Below, one piece after another: positions 44,301 through 59,800 of a stretch of DNA of 64,000 nucleotides. Under the pieces are notes generated by a model. It was not told where the DNA came from, made no database searches, and saw only the letters and a program-made list of their open reading frames with translations. Each line of letters opens with the position of its first letter. Positions within the stretch are counted from its first letter, which is position 1. A program made the position numbers and the translations under genes. The stretch is from assembly GCA_963971405.1 (NCBI GenBank), contig OZ020487.1, positions 24,723,371 to 24,787,370 of the forward strand, written 5' to 3'. Source of the stretch: Psococerastis gibbosa. Its lineage: Eukaryota; Arthropoda; Insecta; Psocodea; Psocidae.

Positions 44301-47300
44301 ATATTTTTTTGGGAACGCAACCTATCCGGTTTCGTTACACAGTTTAACACCTAAAACATGCCTGAAGGTAGAAATCATCGATAGAAAGGTTTCGCAGAAA
44401 AATTATTTTTTAGTCATTTTTCATTAAAATTTAGTAATTTTTATTTTTTTACTCCCAGAAGCAAATTATCAAGGGGCAAGTGACCCCCCGCATTTTGTCA
44501 ACATTACATTAATAACGACTACAACATATGAGAATTTAAAAGAAACCGTTTGAGCCGTTTTTGGGAAATAAGTTTTTTTGGCGTTTTTTTGTAGTTTTTT
44601 TGAAAATAAAACCCCCCAAATTGAGATAGCCCAAAATAAAATAGGTTACGAGGTATGATTTTTGTGAACCTACATGCCGAATTTCATCAAAATCGACTGA
44701 GTAGTTTGCCCGGAAATCGATGCACAGACAGACAGACATTTCGTAGAAACCACTTTTTTGGGTTCCTGGGACCTGAAAACGTGTAAACCCGTTGAAATCG
44801 CGGAATCGAACATTTCGACCATCACAAAGCTTTCCTTACTATACTACGTATAAATTGGAAAGAAACAATATGTTATGCACACGCCACTCCATCATATCAT
44901 AGGCTAATGCTTGCACTTCGGCACTTGTGACATGGCTTTCGCTTTCCAGGTTTAGAAAAGGAGCATAAACAACCTCTACCCAGTTCACGCAACAATTAGA
45001 ATTAAAGTTGAGTATTGCTTTATGGCAGCAAAGAAGGTTAATTAAGATTTCAAGAAAACAAAATTTGAAAAGGAATTCTTAGAATCCTGTGCAGAGAGCG
45101 GCAGTGAGAAAATGCAAAAGGTCCGCGGTGGAAAGTTTCCAAATTGTGAAATATGGCAACGTGATATCCGTATCGCCTTGTTTAACTAAATGTTCACATC
45201 AATCCAGTACTAAATTCTATAAACTCTAGAAATATAATGCTTTTCTAAAACCATTGAGTTTCCCTTGAAATTTCATAGATTCAAGATGGACCAATATGGC
45301 ATATGCTTTATAGTTTACATCAATCTATGGGGGAAATATGAAATAAGATTGTTACCTTTAATTTCGACCTGCATTAAATTGAGAGAGGTCGGAATAGTGG
45401 CTTTAGAATGTAGACTCAATTAAAAAGAACCGGTACGAGTGAAAACGTCCATGCTTTCCTATTTATCAATTAAGATATGCATATAATATGGTATATAATT
45501 GTACTAAGGTTAAATTTTTGTTACCTCGAGTTTCTCTATCCCAAAGCACGGAATTGGTCGTTGGGACCATTGCATAGTCTAGAGAGGGCTGACCAATATA
45601 ATACATCACGGTTGTAATGAAAGTGCAATCTTTGTATTCGGGCATGAGTTATCAATAATTTCTTTTTTTTTACATTTTTTTTTCTTCTTCAAAACCGAAA
45701 CTTTACTTCTGAAAGCAACCTTTTAGTGTTTGTTACTCTATTAACACCTAAACCCCCCAAAAATTGTACTAGCCCAAAATAAAGAAATGGTCCTGAGATA
45801 TGATTTTTGTAAACTTGTCATGCCAAATTTAATCAAAATCCAGTAGTTTGCCTACAAATTGACGAGCAGACAGGCAGACCGACATTTCGTTTAAAAAAAA
45901 TCTATTAAAAAAATCGGGTTATTGGGACCTCAAAACCACAATAATTTCGTCCCGCACAAAGCTTTCCATATATTGTACTAACGTATAAATAGGAAAACAA
46001 AAAATTGTAGAACGTCTTCCTGTGGGCTAAATTACTTAAATTTCATTATTATAGGTAGACAGTCGTTCGTACGTGAATGAACAGTACTGTATGCAATTTA
46101 ATGAGTGGGAGTAGTACAGTACTGTTTCACTGAACATCACGGTGAAATTTTGGGCCGCTCAAAATGGGCGCAATTTGGTTTGTCTGAAAATGATTCGATA
46201 ACTGGAGTTCTACTGTCACTTTACATAGTATAGAAAATAGATGATAAATGTTATTTACTTTATAAGGATGAAATTGTTATGAATCTTGCAGATTTAAGCA
46301 TAAGTATAAAATTATCTATTTATTTATTTCAGGAGCCAATGAAGTCCAAAGCACCTCAACTTCATTTGGAATATAGGTTTTACAAACTCTTAGGATCTCA
46401 CGGTAAGTTTCTTGTTTGAAATTGCTTGCAATGATTCTGGTGGTGAAGGTGTCATGAGGGAGGGGGGGGGGGTGTGGTGACGTCAGCATTGAGTGAATTC
46501 TGACCTGTGATAAAGCTGTCGTGCTGCGTTCTGCAGCTGACTCTGCCTGGTACTGACTGCTCTTTGGGGACGGCCGATCCAGACAACTTACAACAACTTC
46601 GGGTGACCATCGCTATTTGCTAATACTCCTGACTTTGTCCCTTAGTTCATATGAAGAAAAAAGCTTCAAGCATAGGGCCCAGCACACGCTAACGATTTGC
46701 CAACGTCTTATCCATTGTAGGGATAGGGCTTGGTGGGTGGTCGGTCCTAAGCAACAGAGTCTGAATCAGAAAATTTCTATGCTCTGACGTTTCTGTGGGA
46801 AAACCGTGTCCTTTTATGAAGTGGCTTCACGCCAGCTTCCGAAATCGTCAAGACATCTTCTGTTAGCCTTATGGTTACAATGGAGACGACGTCGGCAAAT
46901 CGCGATTGGGAAAATCGTCCCGTCTATAGCCTATTAGTTTACTGTATAATTTTAGGTAAAGCTGCGGAAAGTGGAATCCATAGGAAGCTGCCAGGAAAGG
47001 GAAAAAAAATGTTACGGCTCCCTAGTCCCTTTGAATTCCACTTTCAGTAGCTTTACCTGCGATGGTGGGAGCCATTTGTCATTTCCCAAAAATACATGTA
47101 ATCTGAGTGAAGATGGCTGTCCTGTCCAGATACCTACCCTAATAAGCTCATAAAATTAATATTAGCTACACTTATCACTGCTGGTTTTTCGTATGCATTT
47201 GGTAAATTCTGGTCGATTGATGCAAATCAAAAGTTGCTCAATTTATTCGAGTAACATAATACCTCATCAAAACATTTCCTATAGTCACTGTCGACAACTT

Positions 47301-47846
47301 TATAAGTATATCATATGCCTTTGACTAAGTTTGTATAGCAGTGCTGTTTTGCAAGTTTGCTTGCATTAGTTAAAATCTCGGTAGCTCCACTGAAGATCCA
47401 TAAATGTTCACTCTAATTTGATTGTCCGACGTTTGTGTGAGCAATTAGTAGATGGCTTCTTTGTCCATGTCGTATTTCCCCACATTGCACGCCACGTTTT
47501 TCATTTGCGGCTTTCGCTGGCTCGGGCTTGAAATAATGTTATCCTGTAAAGGAAATGTCCAGCTTGTACGCGTTTTTTCACTTTCTAGCAGATTATCTGA
47601 TGGCACATTTTATGGGGTTCGTTTCCCTATTTTATTGCATTATTATTTTTAACTTACATGGTAAGTTACTTTTTGTTGTATAAATTGGTTATTTCTGCGT
47701 AGCTACAATATAAAGGTTAACTTCTTATGGTTAACACAACTGAACGTATTTTTGAAAATTCAATTGTGTGGTCTTCTATTAATTATAAAGACTATAAATA
47801 TCGTATAAATAAATAATAAATAAATAAGGACTTTTCATTGTTTCTA

Positions 47847-47877
<31 letters not shown>

Positions 47878-50800
47878 TAAATCGCATACAAACAATTTAA
47901 TGAATGTATCCGATTGACCTTTTCAGTCGCCTCTGTAGGTTATTACTCGTGATGAGTACGACACGTCTCCGATTGCATGGCGTGTAAAGACTCGCACAAG
48001 TGCAAGCACGTTACCACCTGGCCATCGAAGTCGATCAAATATTACTAAGCCAACCTAGCTATAAAGCCCTCTCTTACACTGAAGTAGGAAGGCCCGGGAC
48101 CGCCTGCTTTACATGCCCTCCAAAGCATGGCCAGAAAATGTAGCCAGTGTGGGACTCGAAACAACAACGTTTCGGGTGAAAGTCATATCTTTACGGTGTG
48201 TTTGCAAATAATAAAAGAGTGAGATCTTTATTTCAATGGCAATACCTCCATCCGGTAAGCCTGTTGCTGTCTAGGCCGATAATAACCAGAGTAATACATT
48301 GTAAAAAGGTTTAGGAAGGAAGCCAAAAATTAATCGAATTGCTTCTTTCCTCAATTTCCTAAATACAGTATCTACTGCCAAATACCACTTCTTATAACTG
48401 CTGAAATAACCGCTAACTAAACGCAAAAAGTTAATGCCTTTGAACCTACAAATAGGTAAGCAGATTCTAAAGATGTAATCAGATTCTCCGTGCAATTAAA
48501 AAAAACTTAAAAAAGGTACTGGTTCTTTGATTTTCAAAATATCTGTAATTTTGGTAACAAATAACGGCTTTGTAAATGCGATGACTGGGCTGCACATGCG
48601 TAGGCTTGTGCTAGGGGGTTTCCTCAAGTAAAATAAAATAGCAAAATTCTGTTATTTCGTTGTAAATACATTAGCAAGTACATAATTTTTTAACGGATTC
48701 GTGCAATTGATTAAATAAGGAGCGTTGTAAATTACGTAAAATTAATTAAGTTAGAAATATATTTGAACTTTTCTCGCCAAGCCAATAGAGTTTCCGAGAG
48801 TCTGCGTTGTAGGTTATTAGTTTTTCTAAATTTGAAGACGCTGATCCTACTCTTAAGACATGTTCAACGTGCCTGCTGGATTCCTAGCTTTGCACTTCAA
48901 CTTCTACCGTGTTTTCAGTACTTGTTGACTATTCATTCCCGTATCAAAGCCGATTTAGTTTATCTTCGTTAACTTGGCGCTATTATCTCTGGTTGTCATA
49001 CATTTATGTAGTAGCTTTCCTGCCGGGTGATCGATGTCGGGTTGTAATAATTACCTACCTTCTAAATTAAGAGCATAAAACTATAAAAATGTGGTATTGA
49101 GACCTATAATGATGTCTGTTCAATAATGTCGGAGTTATTTAACACGTAGGGGCGAAGAAAATGGGGGAAATAGTGGGTAGAAGGGTCACGCCATGCTGCA
49201 ACTACTATTTACTACTATTGAAATGTATATTTTGGATGAGGTCGTTCAACTTTTAGCGGCTGCCGCGGTCGGTACTGAGGTACGCGGCCGATTATCTACA
49301 TTTGTCTGTTAAGAAAAGGAGTATCGGTGTAGTAGTGTTTAATTACTATGTTCTTTGAGGTTTGTAGGACCAGTGGCTACGGGGAGAACACATTTATAGC
49401 ATAGCAATGATATTTCATATCAAATCTGAAAGGGCACCCCCCTATAGGTGCCAAAAATATTTAGAAAAAAATGTTCAATTTAAGATCAAATGGAGAATTT
49501 TTTGCCTGCCAAATTTCTCATAAAATAGGCTACTTGGCAGTTGTAACTATAAAATATGCCAGATAATGTTGCTTGTAGGTTAACAATAGTAATACAATAC
49601 GTTTCTTTGCATAAAATAATTGTAAATGTTAAAAATAAATAAATAAGTGTTGGTGTTTTTAGCTGTGGATTACAAGAGCCAAATACAAATACTAGTAATT
49701 CCATTACTCGCGGCTACTCCGCAGCATCCGAAATGACGTCACATTCTACAGTCATGTGACCCCCTTTTTAACCACCAAACGTCAATAATGATGGGGACAA
49801 AGTTTTTATTTTTATTTTTTATGGGTTTAAAAATTAATCTACAATTGTATTAAAATATCTTTTCAAAAACTGTGAAGTAGCCTAATGTAATTTCGAATAA
49901 TATATTGCGGCCGCCACTGAAACCAATTGGCAACAGCTGTTCTGCTACACCTTCGATGTGACATCTTCAGTGTCCGTAATTGGTTTCATTTCCCAAGAAA
50001 TTTGACCTTGTGCAAAAAACGGATGGTGGGAGTGGAGTTCCTTTTGCTCTTAGTAATTTTATTGGGTGTTACTTTTTAAACATTTTTCCGTAATTTTTTA
50101 GTACAAATAATCTTTGGTACATTTCCTAATTAGGTGCGCATGACTAAAACCAGCTGATATTTTAAAAATGGCCCCAACCCTTAACCCCGCCCCCTCCAGC
50201 CCGAGAGTAGGCGACGCGCTTGCCGGTGTAGCATACCGTTTTGTTTATTACCAGTAGCAAGGCTTGCATGCCGAACCTGTTTTTACTCTTTAGTATCTAC
50301 AGTGAGCTGCCACTGGCCAAACGTTTGACGAGTTAGAGTAATTGCGACGTTTCCGCTGGTCGATGAGTAGGAGTAGACCTATTTTCAAGCATGTAAAAGG
50401 TCTGCATATCGATTTGCCATGGAAATATTTGCGAAGCGTGTGTGTTGTCTGTGGTCAACATACTGAAGTTTTGGGGGTCGGGAGGAAGTGAATACTGCAG
50501 AAGTAACAGGCTGTAGCTATGCGATGTGAAATGTGTGTGAGCTCGGAGTCGTTCAAGGTCGTTGCTTGACCCGACTAACACCCATTATCACCCAATAAAA
50601 CAATGGGTTCCCCTCCCTAAATCACTTCTTAACTCTCCTCCAATTCCACCAAAGCCCTCCTTCCCTTAATTTTTTAGTATTATTTTATAATAAGAGGAGG
50701 AGGAATTGTATCTAGGTGTATTTATAGGTACATTTTTAATTATTTTTAGATATGGTTAGGATAGTATAAATTAGTTCGTAGCTAGTAAAAGAAGTAATTT

Positions 50801-53800
50801 TAAGTGTTAGGTATATGCCGCTGGGATGATCCACTTATGTAAAGAAATTAAGAAAAATACACGTATTATTATCATTATTCTAAATGTCTAATTTAAAATC
50901 TAGTGTACCCTCCCCTTTCTTTTTATTGGGGTAATAATATGTCTAATTTAAAATCTAGTGGACCTTCCCCTTTCTTTTTATTGGGGTAATAATACAGCTA
51001 GAGTTCTATTTAGGAGAGTTGACATGAGACATTCGCTCCCCCCTGGGACATTTTTTAAATATCTCCTTCTGGTGCCACCTACCACGTCTACCACCAAATC
51101 AAAGCTTCGGTCAATTGACACGTCTTTTGACCGTGCTCTGGTTGTTCGAAAAAGACGTGGCAAAAAATATTCTTGTGTCCAATCTTCCCTATATACTGTA
51201 TGCTTAGTATGCATGAAGCACTAACACCACCATGGGAATGTTTCTTTTAATAATAAAGTTTATTAAAATGAAGATGACCCCAATTTATATTTGAATGCAA
51301 TTTCGAATCAAAAACCAATTGCGGCGCATTACCGTCTGCACTCTTGTTTGGGTTTGTAACCGGCGCCGTGCCCCCTGGCTGGGTCGATTCGGTAATAGTA
51401 CAGTATATTTCCTGAAATTAAGATTACAATGTTTTTACAAATGTCATTTACAGCAAGTTTTCACTTTTAGTTGAAGTAAAGGTTGATAATACAGGCATAG
51501 TCAGGTTAAATTAAATAAAAATGGGTTCAATGTGCAAGTTTAGAAATTAACACTCATATTGAATCGTGTCTTTTATAAAATTACTTCTCATAAGTTAAAG
51601 ACTAAAGATGGAAGGAAAGGTGGAGGTAACGCTACTATTGCTTGGACTTAAAAGTATGTCTTTACCTCGTCTATTACCAGTTGGCCCACATCCGACATTT
51701 TTTATTTTTATTTTTATTTTTATATAAGTTGGGGTACAGGTGTTACCTGTGTGCACTTAAGCCTATTGGCCTATTGTGCCCCCTACAACAAAGTATCTAC
51801 ATCACTTCTACATCACTTTCTCGAGGCCTATCTCCCTCACGAGAGCCAGGATCTTGAGGGGATTCAGAAGTGGTAGGTCTTTTACATGTAACTGCAAGCT
51901 TTCCGAGCATGCTGCTCTTCTTCGTGCGATTGCATCGCATCGCATCGCAGGTCCTCCGCACCTTCATTGCAGAATCTGCAAGACTATAGTTGTCTCCCTA
52001 AGAGACTCCAGATATTTAACCCCAGGACCAAAGACGCCAAGGCCTGTTCTTGGTTTGGTACTTCCTAGCCTAGAGCCATCAGTATACCACTTGATTGTGT
52101 GACTATTGAGAATTCCTGCTGATTCGCAGCATTCTTTCATTGTCCCTAATATAGTTTCGAATTCCCTCCTAAAACAGTATTTTGGATGGATTCTATCGCT
52201 TGGCATATCCAGGCAGTGGTCAGACGTAGTCAGAGAGGCTGAGTCTCTCTTAATTGCCCTTCCACTCCTAGTAATGCCATTTCTGCAGAAGTTTCCACTG
52301 CAACATGGAGGGGTGGGAAGTCCAGTACTATCTCCATTGCTGCAGTGGGACAGGATTACATAGCCCCTGTAAAGCATCATGTTAGAGAATACGGGCTTCT
52401 GAATGTAGCCATAATTTGGATTATTCAGAGAAAAATTCTCATGTGGTTTGATTTTGCCATGTCCATGAAGCCATGACCCACATCCGACATGGTACTACTA
52501 AAATGTCTGTGAAGGTGAAATATCCTTTTGGAAGGACCGTCAAATCTATTGGAACTCTTATAGCAGACAGGCATTTCATGCTTGGCTGTGTCATCATGTA
52601 ATCTCCGTGACATTCTCAGTTGATTCCTATTTACTTACTTATTTTTTTGTCTTTATTTTACTACTCCCCGTCTTCTATCCTCTATTATACTTATAAACTA
52701 ACTATTGTTCCATTGGCGAATATCGTACCATCGTATTCCGCACACTCCATGGCTCAGAATTCGTTGTTTAGCCACTATTGCTTGGAAATAAATTATAAAA
52801 TGCATGTGCATTTTGGTATAGTTTTAAAATTCAGCAGTTCCAAAATGACGGCAGAAAATTCATGTTACAATTGAACAAGTATAACCAAATGAAAGGCAAC
52901 CTGCCAAATACCTGAAGTGATCGCTCGATATGGTCGACAAATCCGTGACTTTCATTTTGAATAGTTTTAATTCGTGGTTACATTAGGAACTCACCTTCTA
53001 TTTCGGCATTGCATGTTACCTACTTTATGTGGTGTTGTCTGCTGGCTGTCTATCGCAGTACCCTGCCTACTGTCTTCCATGACCGCACCCCCACCCCCGA
53101 ACTGAAAAATTAATCTGCAAATTCTAAACTTTAATGCTGTTAAAATGCGTAAATTGTCACTATTTCGCGCCTATTTTTGAACAAATTGTCCCCCGGGCGT
53201 AATCCCTGGACCCCTCGGTTGCAATAATATAAATAAGTCTTCGTCTGACAGTTTTGAAGAATCTAAACTCTAGGCTGCTAAAATGCGTAAAACCCCCCAC
53301 TTCTTCTGGCTCTACAGTCCTTGATGGGCTTAGGCCTGTTGAACAACACTCATATCGAATCATCTCGGTTTTGTAGTACGCTCCAGTATCTGCGGACTCC
53401 CAACCCGCAGAGGTCGGTTTCTAGTTCGTCCTTCCAGCGGTTTCGTGGAAGTCCCTTGCTTTGTCTATTTTGTTCGGCATGCTGTCCTCTGACATTCTTA
53501 CGAAGTGTCCCAGCCATCTTAGACGCTGTACAAAATGTACCATGTCTTCTCCATTGAGTATTGAATAAAACCCCACTATCACGCCGATATTTTTAAAAAT
53601 TTCCCGCGGGAGAGACCACCTGACCCCCCTCTTTGGGATAATGTCAATAATATGATTATGTCTTTACAATGTAAACCGTTGTAATTGTAACATTATGATT
53701 AAGTCCGATTGCATACGAGCAACACCATAATTTATCAAGAATATACTAGATACAAAGTTGAGTTACTTCTAGGCATAACATTTTTGAGAATTAATTCCTT

Positions 53801-56800
53801 TCCTTTAAATTGGCCAAATTTTTGGAACCATCTTTCTTTTCTACATACGATCGCAATCTTCAATAAATACAAGTTTCGTAGATTTGCCTTTTATGTGATC
53901 TAAATTGAGTTATTGTATCTTTTGTGTTTTTATTTTTGTCAATTCGGAACTGGATACGTTTTCCAAGGATTTCATAACTGTGGATGGTTTCTTCAGCACA
54001 AGCCGTTCAGAAACAAACTCACTTGTGGCCTATTTACAAGATTTTTGAAATTATAGGAAGTTAAGCCCAAATCATAGTACTAAGTCGATTGGCATAGGAA
54101 ATATCGATACTTTTCGATAAGTCGCAAATTCCACCGACCTCGATAGTGATACTGATATTGACGAGGTAGCAGACATTAAAGACAGTCTAAAAATGTTTGC
54201 TACCACGTCAATATCAGTATCACTATCGAGGTCGGTGGAATATGCGCCTATGTGGCATGAGCTTAAGTAACACCAATTGGCCACTCCTTCCCAGGGGCTA
54301 GCTCACTATAGTCGTTTTTTGTACAAATCAAATTCAATAATTATTGGAGCCAATCAGTGTAAAAAAAAAGTACATATTATTTGCCAAAATGCCCAGAAAA
54401 ACTATGGATATGTCATGAAATAAATGATTTTTTTAATAAAACTTTTCCCCCTCCGATCGTCTCTTAATGTTGAACTCAAACATTTTGATGGAATTTATAA
54501 TAGTGCAATATACCGCGGAGCATCCAAGCGTTATTGCGAATTGCAGGAATGCAACCCATATTACTGCTTCTGTAGCTAGCAACAATCAGTGGTTTTCCAA
54601 TAATAAACTTTTAAGCTTGGCCGAATCATTGCAGCGTGATGGTTGCCTTCATGAAGTTGTATATAACTTTCCACTTGTTCACTCTAAACAATTGTTGGGG
54701 GGTCGTAAGATTATCCTACATTATCGGCTTTGGTAGAGAGGTGTTAATAATTAGCGATCTTGTACTTGTGCTAGTCTTTACACACCTTGCGATCGGAGTC
54801 GTGTCGTAACCCGACACAAGTACCTATTCGGTTACTTAGTGAGGCGACTGAAGAGGTCAATCGGATACAGTCATTAAATAGTTTGTATACGATTAACCTT
54901 TTTATATTAAAAAATCTCACTTGAGTCTTGAGCGCAGTTGCATGTGGAACACCTAAGTTCGATCCACCTGGCAATTTTTAGTGTTATATACTAGAGTGCT
55001 ACATTGCTATGAGTAAATTCATTAGCATTCTTGTACCCTTATTACTGTTAATTACTCAAATTCTGTGATTGTGTAAATGTATATGCTTTACGTATTGTTT
55101 TTCTTTCTATATAAAATTAACAAATTTGAAAATATGTAATTCAGCTATACAAGTCCCATATGGGTACTTACTGCTGGATTTTTGTATGTACTGCATATCA
55201 TGATGAGACATTAAAGTTAAGGGGGCCTACAAAATAATTTGTTACGCCAATCATTTTAGAAAAATATACGAATTGTTATTATTTATTATTAAATATATAT
55301 TCATTCCTTGCGCTTGTCAGGCCTATTCCTGTTTGAATTTGCCTCGGCTTGTCTGGGTAGGCCGATGTTTGTGGCATACCTACAGCTAAACATTGCGTAT
55401 AAGATGATCATAAAGACCACGAAATGCATCCTCGAATAATAGGTCTGCTTTAAAACTAAACTCATATCACATTTTTCTGATTATATTTCTTTATGTTGCA
55501 GACGGTATACCGGACGTATATTACTTCGGACCCTGCGGAAAATATAACGCTCTAGTTATGGAACTATTGGGCCCTAGCCTCGAAGACCTATTTGATCTCT
55601 GCGGGCGCAAGTTCACCCTTAAGACTGTCCTTATGGTTGCTACTCAACTCGTAAGTATTTATCTTTATAACAAGTTTCGACACTTTTAACACCTGTAGCG
55701 AGATGAACTAAATTATAATGGGGACCATAACATGTTTGTCATGGGGACAATAGAAGAACCTCAACGTTTTAGACCTTTACAAGTAAGCGTCGCATTGATA
55801 GCTGAACCATAGACTTTTCCTGAATCACGGATAACAGTTCAGCAAATATTCGTCTCTTTGATGGTAGAAGTGGCCAACAGCCAAATGGCACAGAAATACT
55901 CGGAATTATGGGGTTTTGAATACTGGACGTACTTTGCATGCTTAAAGGTACATTTTATAAATATCCCTACAAAAGTAATAGTATCAAAAAGTCACTGGAC
56001 ATAGCAAAGGCTTTTTCGCTTTTAGAATGCTTTCATAACAAGAGACAAATCAAACCAGGCTTTTTAGGTGTAAAATGGAGGAGCTATTAGTTAGTTTACA
56101 CCTCAATACTCGATCTCGTGCTATTCTTTAATCTTAGCCGATTTTCACAACTCTCAAGGAGAGATAGAGAAGCATAAAGATATCTCACAGCGACATGCTG
56201 AGTGGTACATACTATAGGCTCTATTAGTACTACTGATAATGCGAGTTGTTTGTTTCCCAGATTGAATGCACAATACAGTATGATAACGATGGTTACCATT
56301 TGGTCAATCTATTTTTAGTTGCTACTTTTTCCACATTTATTGGTTTATTTTGATCATGATACTTGTTTGCATGGGGGAAATTAGTTGGCACTTAATAAAA
56401 TAGTCAATAAAGTTTAAATAAGTATTGACTTCTTGTTCTATTACTAAGCCAACCTAGCGGAGTTACGGCTATAAAACCCTCTGTTACACTCAACTAGGAA
56501 AGGCCGGGACCGCCTGCTTTACATGCCCTCCAAAGCATGGCCAGAAAATGTAGCAAGTGTGGGACTCAAGCCAACAACCTGAACCTCATTACTTAGGTTG
56601 CCTTCAACAAGGCCTGGAATGAAAATATAGATTAAATTCTTCCCCCTCTCTCAGAAACAAAGCGGAGTGGTCAGAGGAAACACAGTGTTGTTAAATTTAA
56701 ACGATCTACCCACTGGAATTTTCAACATATCATTCAGACACACTTCAAAACCAACTCTGTGCAAATGGTTAGCTTTGTCACTGAATTAAAGTAAAACACG

Positions 56801-59800
56801 CCGAATTTTACTGACTATAGACAGCAAAATACCAGTCAGCCAGCACTGAGAGAACCTGTAACCTGTCTGTCTGCCAGTAAAGGATACGGGTTGATAGACA
56901 ATTAGGGTCCCTTTATCTCTAAAAGTGCTTAATTCAAGTTATTGATTCTCAACCAAATGGCAAAGGTGAGGTTTCACCCTATACGTTAAGAACGCCGGTG
57001 GGATTGCGTTTTAATTGGTTGTTGAATTTTCATTACATTGGCGGATGTTTTTCCGATTATTATGAATTTTTACGAAGCATTATTTTGTCTCCTGCCTTTA
57101 AAAGAATCTCGGCTTCACATTAACACAATAATAGGCCTGGATATCTTAAATTCTCGGAACTTAAGGGCTACACAATTGTATGTAGTTAGATAAGTGATGG
57201 ACGGTACGGATATTTTCGATCCAGTCCGTCCGGTTCGGTCCCCCCGGTTTTTAGCATTTTCAAAATCTTCCTTTCTTTGGTCCTCGGTTCGGTCCGACAA
57301 AAAAATGGGGATCGGACAGACAATATCCATCACTAATGTAGGCTTATCAGTATTGGTACGACTTAAAATTTTAAGCTACTACCCAACCACAATATGAAGA
57401 CACCTGGTGGGCCTTTTTTAATTTGGGAAATATTCAGAATACTTATCATTTCATTAGTATGCTAATTCTTTACTTAATGACAGCAACTTATAGTGTGAAA
57501 GATAAGAAAGCCTTACTACCTAGTGCATTGAAAAATTAAGCCGCCACAGGTGTCTTCCTACTGTGGTCGAGTAGTACATAGCCTTAAATAACTGAAAACA
57601 TTTGCCATTCTTACCGATCTTCACTTTTTCACAGTCAGTAGTTGACGTCATCCATAAGGCAATGCCGATAGCGACGTTGCTCGGTGCTTATTGCAGCTGG
57701 TCAGCTAGATTAATGATATCTGATATATCTGATTAAGTTTTGTCCAATCGTCTTACCGAGGAAGTCATCTGCGCCGAGAGAAAAGAACTGGAGAAAGCAA
57801 TTAACTGGAAAATCTTGGAATGAACCTGGTGTGGACTGACGTGATCTTCAATTACGTCATTTTGCCCTCTCGGAAACAACATAACATATAACGCCGCCTT
57901 GTTTTCGTTTCGTATAGTAGTTCCATTTCTTGAAAATTGACTCAAAATGCTCGAAAGTCAGTCGGTGGTTTTTGGTTAGATACATAGCCTGCCAATCGAA
58001 ATAAGCTGACTGGCATCCCTATGCTTATACATAGGATGCAGTATTTCAGGGCTTTGTGATTTTTTTCATGAAATCACAGGATCGAAGTTACAAAATATTT
58101 GTGTCCCACTTTCGGATTTTGGCCACTCGGTAGCGCTTGGGTGTTTCCCGCACAAATTTAAAAATTGAAATGTAGTAGTCAATATCAATTTAATGTGTCG
58201 TTTCATATTAATACATCCATAATGACCCAAATTTAATGAAATAAACTAGTTTTTTGTATCATTCGCACACCTAGGCCTATCTACAGTACAATGGTCAATG
58301 AATATTTTAAAAAAATGCTCGTGGTATCCTACGCAGTATGTATTAATGTATGGAAGTATCACATACAATACTTCAAATTATGTTCCAACATGAGTTTAGA
58401 AAGAGTACTGTAGGCCTACTTTACGTTACGGCAAGCATTCATTAGGGCCTTTTCGTACAGGTCACTGGGGGTTTAACATATTAAACCAAACCCCTGTATG
58501 AGGAAAGTGGCAAAAAAATACTTTGCGTCGTGTTCATTAAGCATAACACACCACACTACCACAGTAGACCATGTATCGGACATTTTCACAACCTCAGCCT
58601 TTACCCCTATTTATTCTGACGGGTAGTTCCTCACTAACGCAATACGGCGACACCTACCATGTTCCCTTACTTTTGACTCCGTAAGCCATGGGTGACAAGT
58701 GAAAACTCAAGGTGAGTTCCATGGAAAAGGCTTCTAAAATACAGCATAATGCAATGACATAAATGTAATAACAAATATACAGTAATTTACAGTGAAGAGA
58801 AAGGAACACAACTATTATTTTTGACTTTTTCCTTCTGGTAGGTTGTCTTGCTTTGACTTAAAGTTTCCACTCAAATTTCCTTGCTTCAACATTTTCTCTG
58901 GCGGGACGAGTTGCCTCCTCTGCTCCTGTTCCCCGAAATATGTTGCCCTAAAAATGTCAATAATATTAACCTACCGATACATACCAATTAAAATAAGACA
59001 GCATATTTTGTTTTAGTTAATGTATGCTATGCAGTGGACCCATAGAGGGAAGTCACTGTCTCAAATTATTACTTCGCAAGCCCCATGCATACAAAGGCTT
59101 AAAAATGCTTCTCGTAGGTTGTACAGTAACTTGTTGCACTCGGTGTGTTTGGGGAGTGTGCTAAGTGACTTAGTTTGGCTACAAGACGGCAACACATGCA
59201 ACACTTTATGAAGAATGAAAGCTATTGTGGGTTTAATATAAATTACTCACTTACCTTTTAGAAGTATTATAGTAGGCCTACTGTACTTTACATAATGTGT
59301 AGCATAGTGTGAAATTTTCAATCCAACAACCGAACTTATTTTATTAGTAAAGTAGGTATTGCTGTAGAGATTGAATCAATAAATAATTTTTATCATTTTT
59401 GTTTATCAAAAACCCACTCATTTCTGCTGCGTTGTTTTTGTTTTGAAAATGAATGTTGACTTCAAAACAGGCAGCCAATAGTAGGCCAAGTTTTATAGAA
59501 CGTTCGAATACACTCACAATTGTTTCTTAATAAATTAATTTGATTGGTTAAAACTGGGACGCAAATATTTTGTGACTCGGCTCATGTGATTTTCCTAGTT
59601 GGAATCACAGACGGCCCTATACCGACTAGCATTCTATAGTAAATATTTATTCTATGGTTAGATATTGGTAGTCAACTATAATGCACTGTGCTATTGATTG
59701 CAGTATTGAGGCGTAATTGACGATTGCAATAATATAGGCAGTGATATGGAAAATTTAGCCAGCTTTAAATATAAAAATTAAATAAGAAATTTAAAGAGCA

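Noticed and set aside
50958-51224. 88-codon plus frame and 78-codon minus frame over the same bases
   Set aside because: Overlapping frames on both strands, no recognisable domain, no splice context; probably chance or an unknown element.
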